64,000 nucleotides of DNA from Anaeramoeba flamelloides (lineage: Eukaryota > Metamonada > Anaeramoebidae): the NCBI GenBank assembly GCA_027625915.1, contig JANTQA010000070.1:13025001-13089000 (forward strand). Reading direction: 5' to 3'. Below are positions 37,243 to 47,200 of the stretch, in pieces; the first letter of the stretch is position 1; each line of letters opens with the position of its first letter. The notes under the pieces are model-generated. The model had not been told where the DNA came from. It saw only the letters and a program-made list of their open reading frames with translations, and ran no database searches. Made by a program: the position numbers and the translations under genes.

Positions 37243-37459
37243 ATGCCCATTTTATATTTTTCAATATATTTTACATCTGGAAATATAAAGAGACTCAATT
37301 TTCACAATAAATAAACCAAAAGTATTATTAAAACTCAAAAACCAGAAAAAATTTTATTTCATTTTTATTTAAGAATTACAATAAAAAAAATTAAAATATG
37401 TCTAAAAATCAAAATATGTCTAAAAAAAACAATAATAATATAAAAAATTAACAAAAACA

Positions 37460-38052
37460 TAAACTCTTTTTCAGTCAAAGGGTGCCAGTTTTATTGAAGA
37501 AATCGAACATATTCTATGAGTTTAATTCATTATTCTTTTCAAAATAAAATTTCAATTTTTTGATCAAAATCATTTTTTCTCATTTTATTAATTTTTGTTT
37601 TCATTTTGATCATTTTTTCTAATTTTTCTAATTTTTTTACGTTTTCCTTTCGTAAAATATTATTATTTTTTTAAAAAAAAGTAAATTTGAAAAAAAAAAC
37701 AAAATTATTGAAACTTCAAATTAACATTAATAAAAGTGAGGTTTTGTATTTTCTTTTCAAATTCATACATTTACAATTCAAAAATATTATTGTCAACAAT
37801 TTTAATTTTCCAAAGAAATTGAGAATTTTGCAAGAGACGTTCAAATGAAACCGTTCCAAAAATTATTTTAACAGTTTTTTTTATTTTAGAAATTTATGGT
37901 TTGTTCAGGTATTTCGTTTATTATTATTGACTCTTAATCCGAAGTTTATTATTTCTCTTATTTCTAAATAATCTTGGTTTGGTTGATTCTTAAAAAAAAA
38001 AAAAGTGAATTTTTCATTTTTGGCTGTGACACTTTGAGTGAAATGGAGTTTA
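37460..38052. mobile_element. TA-flanked Tc1-like MITE, 593 bp
   Basis: Ends AAACTCTTTTTCAGTCAAAG and (inverted) AAACTCCATTTCACTCAAAG, each beside TA. The interior is AT-rich without a recognisable ORF. Confidence 0.65.
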
Positions 38053-38295
38053 TGTGAAAAAAGAATGAAGAATAATGCTAATAATTGATTGGTGATTATA
38101 ATGGTTCTTTAACAGATAAAGATAAATAGAGTAAAAGGTTTATATCTGGCAATTATTCTGAATTTAAATTTAAACGACAATATGGTTAATAACAAATAAT
38201 ATTCATACATACATAAATATATACATACATATATATATATATATACCATTTTTTTTTTTTTTTGGATCAAATATACTTTTTCATGATCAAATATT

Positions 38296-41200
38296 TTACT
38301 TTTCATAAATTTTATTTATTAATTGTTCATAAAAAGAGCTTTTAACAAATTTGGGGTAACAATCCGTTTTTAGCATTTCCAAAATTTGTATCATTGCTGA
38401 GTCAAACAACTCTTGGTCGATTGAATCGATCTTGTCAATTTTTTGTGTAATGCCATTTCTGACATTATAGTCAATATTGATTTGCAATTCAGCATTCACC
38501 GAAATATAATTATCAAAAATTTTTTTCGCTGTAATTTGGATGAATTCCTTTGACTGTGAATCGATCTGTTTAAAGGATTTCACAACTGAGTAGAACATTA
38601 AATTTTCCTCTGCGTATTCCTTTTGTAAAAAAATATAAAAATAATCCAATATTTTTTTTGAATTAATGATTTCCTCAAAAGAGATTAGATTTTTGCTAAT
38701 TTTATTACTCTTCTTATTTTGGTTATTCAATTGCTGGCTTGAGTGGTTCGATTTGAATTTGGAAAAAAGCCCTCTTTTTTTGGGGGCCACCATTAGGAAT
38801 TCTTGGCCCTTGATTGGTTTTCTCGTCGTCGGCATCCGTTTAATTTCCATGAGAACCATTTTAAAGGCCAAGTCGACGTTGTAATTGCCCTTTGCGGAAA
38901 CACTCAAAAAGGGGCATTTAAATTGCTTTGCCAAATTCTTTCCTGCTTCGTTTGGGATCACGGCTTCTGTATTTAGATCGTTTTTCAAGGAAGTCAAGAT
39001 CATTGGGATCTTTTTTGGTTTATCTTGCAGGATGCAGATTTTTTTGTGGTAAGTGACCAATTCCTCGAGGCACTCCTTTTTGTCGTTGATTGAGTAGCAG
39101 AAAATGAACCCGTCTGCCTTTCGGATCCAATCGGATCTAAAGTTTTGATAAATGGGGTCACCCGAGACATCCAAGATTTTGATGAGCACCCTTTTGCCTT
39201 CCACAATGGATTTAAACTTATAGTACTTGGTAATGGTTGGGTAGTATCGATCTGAAAATAGCTTTGTTCGGAACCTTTCGACAAGTTTGCTTTTGCCACA
39301 TTTCATTGATCCGATCAGCAAAATTGTATATTGGTAATAGCTATCGTCCTTTTCGCCGATCCGCTTATTGCTTTGGTAGTACTCGTCGTCATATTCCAAA
39401 ACGATGTCATGCTCTGATCTTGATTTTGGATCCAAAAGCATTTCGACTTTCTTTTGCCCAAAGATGCGTGACAAGGATACTGGTGTGTTCCCCGCAGAAT
39501 CCAGAATATTGATCTGCGCGTTGTGCTTCAGCAAGATGTTGACACTTTGAATCCTTCCGTTTCTTGCTGCCTTGTGTAAAGGAGTGGAATCCGAGTTGTC
39601 CCTATTATTGACATCGCCGCCATATTCGATCAGATATTTGAGTGGCCCATTGATCCCCGAGCCTGCTGCACGGTGCAGAGCCGAGGAGCCAGTCTCGTCG
39701 GAATGGTTCGGATCAATCCCCCTGTCTAAGAGCATTTTCACGACACAATCAATGTTGGGAAAGAGTTCATAACTGTACAACAATAACTGCAACGCATTCC
39801 ATCCCCTTTTGTCTGTTGCGTTATAATCCACATAATAATCGGACAATAAGACTAAGCATTCCGTATTTGGGTTTTTTTTCATCAAAAGGTGTAAGGGAGT
39901 CAAGCCCATTTTATTTGGATAATTCAGCATCAATACTGATCCCTCTAAACGTAAGATTTTTGATAACAACTCAGAATTGCCTAAATAGCATGCATAATGC
40001 AAAACGGTATTCCCGTCTTTTGGATTTGCCATTTGGAAAATATTGGTCCTTGACTGTGCTTTTTCACTATTTAAATCCAAGATCTTTTCAATTAAATGCA
40101 TTTTGCTTTCTTTAAATGCCGCAATTAGGTTTTGATCCATTTCATGTTTTTTCAACGAGCGCATGTATTGCTTTCTTTTTTTTTGAATTTCCTGTGGGGT
40201 TGTGTTGTCATAGCAAAATGTTTTTTGATCGAGAAAACTATTGATTCTAATAATTTTATTAAATCTAATTTCTTTTTTGATATTTTGTTCAGGATTGTTA
40301 TTAACATCATCCACACCCTTTTCGCTATTCGTTTTTTTATCAATATTGGTCGTATTATGATTATTTAATGTTTCGTCAATCATATGTTTGGTATTTTTCC
40401 TAAATCCTAGCTTTTTTTTTAAATCATCATCAAATAAATCATAAGAACTCTCCAATGTTGTTTTTGATTCAGAAATTAAGGTTAACTTTTTGGTATATAC
40501 TCGTGAGTTTTTGATTTTGTTCTCATTTTTTCTCCCTTTCTCTTCTCCACCCTGTTCATTTTTATCATCGCCATTGCCATTATCATCATCAACATCGTCG
40601 TCGTCTTTCATTTTTTCTATAATAATATCATTTTGATTGTTTTCATTTTCTTTGGATGAATAGGATAAAGAAGAAGAAGAGGAATTTCTTTGCAAAGGGT
40701 TTTCAGAATTTTGTCGTTCTTTTAAAGGGGCAAGTTTTTTGACTAAATTTCTGTTATTATTTCTTTCCAACATAAATTGTATTGACGTTTCTAATTCTTC
40801 AATAATTTTTTTTTTACCAATTTTTTTAATAATATTAGTTGGGAATGTAAAATCAACAATTTGATTATTCTTGATTATATTTTTAACAAAATATTTTAAT
40901 CCATTTACTGTCACTTCCCCGCCAACTTCGTCTATCCGTAAAGCCGTCAAATTAGTGTTGTTTTGGAGCGAAGAGCCCAATAAAAACAACCCCTCATCTC
41001 CTAAATCATTATACCCAACATTTAATCGTTTCAAATTTGGGTTTTCGCCAAGTGACGTCAAGATCGACTTTAACGCAGACCCAAATTTGTAGTTTTTTGT
41101 TGCTCCTTCCAAATTTAATACCTTAATTGTCTTGTTCTCAATTAAGAATTTGTCTAATAAATTAATTAAATCGTCGTTGTTATCCCCCTTTTTGATATTC

Positions 41201-44200
41201 CTAGAAAGTGACAAATGCCTGACGGTTGTATTTTTCATTAATGATTCGAATATTAATAAAACACCCTTGGATTTGAAATTATTTTCATCAAGAATTATCG
41301 ACTGGATTTTGTTGTCGTTTTTTAAATGGTTACCAATGAGATTGGCACCATTACTTCCCAAATTATTATTATTTAAAATCAAAATGAAATCCTTTATAGA
41401 CTTGTTTGTTTCAATTGCTTTCAACAGCGATTGTAATGTTGATTTATTTATCTTACAATTAGAGAGATTTAAATATTTTAACTCGGATGATTTCTTAATG
41501 AAACTTGATAACATACTTCCATTTTTTGTATTTATTTTCGAGCCAGAAATATCCAATTTTTGTAACTTTTCAGAAAATTTTTCTTCAAAGATTTTGATAA
41601 TACTATTGATCACTAAAGAACCCCCACCTAAATTTATATCCTTTAAGGGGTTTTTGTTCTCCAGTGATGATGTGACTAACCATTTCTCAATTGCTATTGA
41701 TAATTTTTAGATAAATATTTATTATTATTATTTTAAAATTAATATTTATTTTCAATTTTTATTTAGTTTTTGAGGTTATTTTGATATTTCGGTTTTTTGT
41801 GTGTTTTTATTTTTTTGTGTTTTTATTGTTTTATTTTTTGTTTGTTGAATTTTTTTTTTTTACCTTTTGATCCAACTTGACTAATTTTATTCTTGGAAAT
41901 ATCTATTTTTTTCAGTGACTGATGTATCTTTGCGTGATCTTTTAATTCCAAAAAAATTTTGGAAATCCCTTTGCCTGAAATTTCGCATTTACTTATATTG
42001 ATCTCTTCAATGCCAGAATCTAAATTACAAATGTTCAAAATCAATTTATAAGACATTTTGTCACCTAACGGGTTATTTGAAACATCCAATTTTGTTAATG
42101 GGATTTTTGGATTTGATTCTAATCCTTGAACTATTTTTTGAATAAAGTTTTTTGATTTTTTGAGAAAATGTTAGAAAAAAATAAACAATTAGGAATATTA
42201 TTAATTATAAAAAAACATAATTTCTTTTTTTTTTTTATTTTATTGATTAACGTGGGGGTTGTTAATTCCTCTTGTTTGTCATTAGGTTTTTTTTTAATTT
42301 AAGAAATAAAAAGAAAATCTTTGAAATTTTCGGTTTATTTCTCAAATTAAAAAAAAAACACCGTTAGCTTTTCCAGAGTTTTCTGTTTCTTTGTAAAGTG
42401 TTCTAGGTTTTTTTTACTTTAGAAATAAACAGAAAATTTTAACAAATTTTCGGTTTATTTCGAAAGTAAAAAAAACCTAACGAAAAACGATAGATTTTCT
42501 AAATAAAATAGAAAACATCAAGAAAACCGCCGTTAGGTTTTTTTTTACTTTTTGAAATAAAAAGAAAATTGAATAAATTTTCTTTTCATTTCAAAAATTA
42601 AAAAAAAACCTAGGCACTCTACGGCACTCTACAACACTCTACGGCACTCACCCGAATTCCTAAATTTTTATTTAGAAATTTAAAAACATAATTTCTTTTT
42701 GTAGCATGGGTTTTTGGAATTTATTCTTATATTATCAAATTTCGAATGATAACTAAAAATTTGATTCTTGATTTTTTAAGAATTAATATTAAACATAGTG
42801 TATTAAACAGATAAAAATAATTTTCAGAAAAAAACTATAAATGTAAATGTAAGGATCTTTCCATCTATTGCGGATAAAGTCAGTAGGGTGTAAATTTCTT
42901 GATGAAATGGAAATTATGAAATATTTTAACATAAGCCACATAAAGATACAATTGTTAAAATTATTGGAATTATGAAAATTTAGCTTTTTTTGTAAAAGGA
43001 ATTCTGAGTTTGTAAATTTACCTGAGATTCAACTCAAGTGTAAATATGAGTGTTGTAAAAAATAAATTTTTTACAATTTTGGGATAAATATAGAGTTACA
43101 TGTAATTACACTTTGAGAATTGTAAATATAATATCAGATTATCTTAATAGACTAATAATAATTTTAATCAAAAAATCGTTTGGTGTACACCAATCATTCA
43201 ATTTTCAAATTTAAAAAAAAATCATTTTTCAAACAAATAAATTGGTATTCACCAAACGGTTTTATATTGAAAACACCTTTGAGCTCAAAAATCAAAACGG
43301 GGTTTTCTTTTACTATAACCAAATTGTGGCTAAATGCATGGAACTCTTTATTTATCTCTAAAATTGTAAAAACTCTATTTTTTACAACATTCCATATTTA
43401 CACTTGTGGTCCAAACTGAAACAAACGTTTTTATATGAAGCTTGTTCAAAAATTTAAAGTGTGAAATTAATCAAAAAGTTTGTGTCATTTTTTGAAGTAC
43501 ACTATGTTCAATAGTCCGTGTTGACTTAAATATTTTTTTTCAAACTTTCAACTATTGTTTTTTTCAAAAAAGGTGTTTTTAAGTGTTGTTTTCCAACTTT
43601 TTTGTTTTTGTTTTCAATTTTTATCTGTTGTAAAAATGAAAAGTTTTCAAGAGTGTGTTTATTTTTAACAGGGAAGTCTATCTTGAAAATAATATTGACA
43701 TTCTCTGAATAATAAAAGAAATTTTTATTCAAAGTTCCTCAAAATATTATTTCTTCTATTTTGATTGAAAAATTGAAAGATCTTTTTATAATCAATGAAA
43801 ATTGATCTTTTTAAGAGATTTAATTTGCTCTCATTATGAAAATTGTTGAAAAAGAATTGATTTTATAAATAATTTGTTCATTGAGAAAGTTCTTGTTGAA
43901 TTTTAATCAGATAAAATATTGGCAAATTAACTTTTAATTCAATATGAAATATTGCTTCACTGAGGATTCTTATCTCATTCAATATAGGCAAAAAAAGAAC
44001 CAGGTAACAAATAAATAAAGTAATCCAAATACAAGATATGATTTGAAGACGATTGACTAAAGGAAAAAAGGAAAACGATTGTAATTTTTTTCTCTATGTA
44101 TTTTTCTTTATCACAAAACAATTTTTAAAATTAATATCATTTTTAATTATGTGAAGACACCAACACAAAAGTTTTTAAGAAACTCTTTTTATCCTTTTTA

Positions 44201-47200
44201 CTGTTAATTGTAACAATAAAGAGATCAAAATTTTCATTCAGCTTTCCTGAAAAATCACTTTCCAAGAATGAGAATAAAATCATCAAAGAACCCAATTCTT
44301 ACATTGGTACTTATAATTTAAGCTTATTTATGGAATTAAAAATTTGAAATTTTAAATGATTAATACAATCTTTATTTTTTAAGCTGAATGAAAATTTGTG
44401 ACATTTATTTTGCAACAAATGGTATTGGTTTTTTTTGTATTTATTCAAATTGAAAGATTTGGTTGTTGTGGATTTTGGTATTGGTTTGTTTAAATTTGGT
44501 TGAATTAGATCTCTTTTATGAGGAGATTGCCTTGAAGGTTGAAGAAAAACACTTTCTTGTGTTTGAATTCTAAATGGGACAAAATTTTCACTTCCTTTTT
44601 TAGATTTGTTTTTTAATAAATTGAGTTATCAAAGAAGTAGGTTTTAATTTGTGACAGTATTTGAAAAAGTTAATTGTTAAAAAAGTGAAAATTTTTTCAC
44701 ATTTAGAATTCAAATACCAGTATAATAAATGATCTTTTGTAAATATTGTTTGGTTTGATGGTATAGTTACACTGGACTGTATTTTTTTATTAAACACAAA
44801 ATAAAGACCAAAAACCACAGTTAATTGAAAAAAAGAAAGGGTTTTCTTAAGGGGGTAAGTACATTTTTCATTTTTTGAGTGCCACCCTTTATGTTATACT
44901 GAATTTTTCAAATTATTTCTTTAACCAAATACATTGACATTTTCATAAATACCAGAGTGGAATATATCCTAGTATAAGATATTTTCATACCAACAAAAAA
45001 ACTGAAATCAAAAAAATGAAAAAATTGATCAAAAAAAAAATTAATAAAAATCATTTATTACTTGATCTTATCTATAAAATTTTACACAATTACTTATTTT
45101 TGATTTGATTTTATTTTTAATTCTTTATGAAAAAAATTTTGTTTGGAAAATTTTTGATAAACAAATTACTGTTTTATTTCTAAAGAATTTCCAAAATGAA
45201 TTTAAAAATCCTATTTTCATTTATGTCATCTAATTCTAGTTTTGGTTCAGAAAATCAGAGATTTTTTTAATTCTTCTTGAGAATAAGGGTTTATTGGAAA
45301 AATTAGTTTGATTTTATAATTCTTTATTTTCCATTAAAATGAGAACGAAAAATAAATCTGAATCTGATCGAAATTTATTATTGAATTTTTCAATTATTTT
45401 GATTTGAATCTTTTGTAACTGTTTTTTGATTCCAAAAATTCAACCCCTTTATTTTAATTTTTGAAATAGTACTCTTTGTTTTGGCTTTGTTTAATAAAAA
45501 TATTTTAAAAAAGAGTTTTGAAAGCAAATTTGTAACAAAAAGTTTATAAAATAATAATAAATAGTAATGGAGTGAGAAATTCAAGGAAAAAAATAGTTTG
45601 TATTCATACAAACTAAGAATATAAAGAAAACCAATCGTTGAAAATAGGCTTTTATCGATTTTTTTTTTTTTCATTCTTGATTTCAACAAATTTATTTGGA
45701 ATGGTGATCTTTCGTGTTTGGTCTTCTAAAAGACAATATTTGTTTCAAATGTACACCCTTTTGGGTATATTTTTTTGGTTTACTCTTTGATTAATTTCAA
45801 TTGTTCGTATAAACACATTTCTAGATCCAAAACCAAATTTAATAAAACCAAAAATTGAATCAAAAAAAATGTTCAAAAAAATTCAAAAAAATTCAAAAAA
45901 ATTAAGATTCAACTCTGAATTAATTTGGGTTCTTTTCACGAATAGACTAGTGAATGGTGTTTTGGTTTCAAAGTTTCAATATCTGTTGGCACTCAAAAAA
46001 TATTTTTTCAGTAATGTTAACACAATTAAAATTTTTTAAAATGGGAAAATGTACTTACTTCCTTAAAAAAAAGACAACAACAGTTATTTCAAAAAAAAAC
46101 ACTAATAATTTTCAAAAACAAAAAAAAAAAGTGAACACGGGTTATTTAACAAACTGTAAACAGAAATCCGAAACAATTGTTAATTTCAAAAAAAATAAAG
46201 TAAAATTTCTATAAAAAAAACAACCACACAACCAAAACGATGTCATAAATGTCCAGAAGTTTTTCAGAGTTATTTTCAGTGTTTGTTTGCAACAGACAAT
46301 AGAAAACTTTATTCAATTTATTTTTCAATAAAAAAAACTTTATTCTCATAAAGCTAGAATACCTATGTTAGTTTTGTAAAAATTATCTTTTCAAATTTGT
46401 CAATATAAAAAGAAAAAATATACCTACAGTATGGTAATTTACTTGGGACAAGTTTTTCTGGGACATTATTTTTTTAAGAGACGAGGTTTTTAAATTGGGA
46501 CATTTTTTTAATTTTGAGTCATGTTTTTAAATAGAGACATATTTTTGAGAGACATTTTTTTAAAATTGGGACATTTTTTAGTGAGACGTTTTTTCAATTG
46601 GGCTGTGTTTTAAAAACTGGGACATTTTTTTAATTTTGGGTCCCGTTTTTAAATAGAGACATGTTTTTAAAACTGTGACAACTTTTTATAACTTGAAAGT
46701 CAGTTTTCAAACAATTTATTATTTTTCAATTTTTTGAATCCCATCGTGTTGGTTTTTATGAGATCTCCACTTCTTGTATTTTTTTTCTGAAAAAAAAAAA
46801 TAGAATATTTATACATAATTTTCCAGATAATTTTTTCTACTTCTATTTGATTACTCGCCCATACTCTCAATTTTGAAAACAAATATTTCTAATAAGTTCT
46901 TCATTTTTTTTTTTTTTTTGCAATTGCTTTTTTGAAAAAAAAATCTTGTCTGATGATGGTAATTCAAAAAAACAAATTGTCAACAATAAATCAAAAACTC
47001 AAAAGAAAGTGATGAAGGAGAAGTAAATTCCAGTAGAAGAAGAAATCCAAATGGTGTCAATAGTAATACGAATAAAAAGATAGGGTGCAAACAAAGGAAG
47101 AAGAAACTATTAAATAAGTCACAAAGCAACAATAATAAAAAGAGGAAAAAAAATAGAAAAAGAAATAGACAAAGCGGTGATAATTAAACAAATTATAATA

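Noticed and set aside
39237-41710. Several plus-strand ORFs of 66-192 codons
   Set aside because: Antisense shadows of the GC-richer last exon of the CARMIL-type gene.
46930-47190. Central open frame of the GGGACA element as a transposase
   Set aside because: Low-complexity Ser/Asn/Lys/Arg composition with no DDE motif or start codon.
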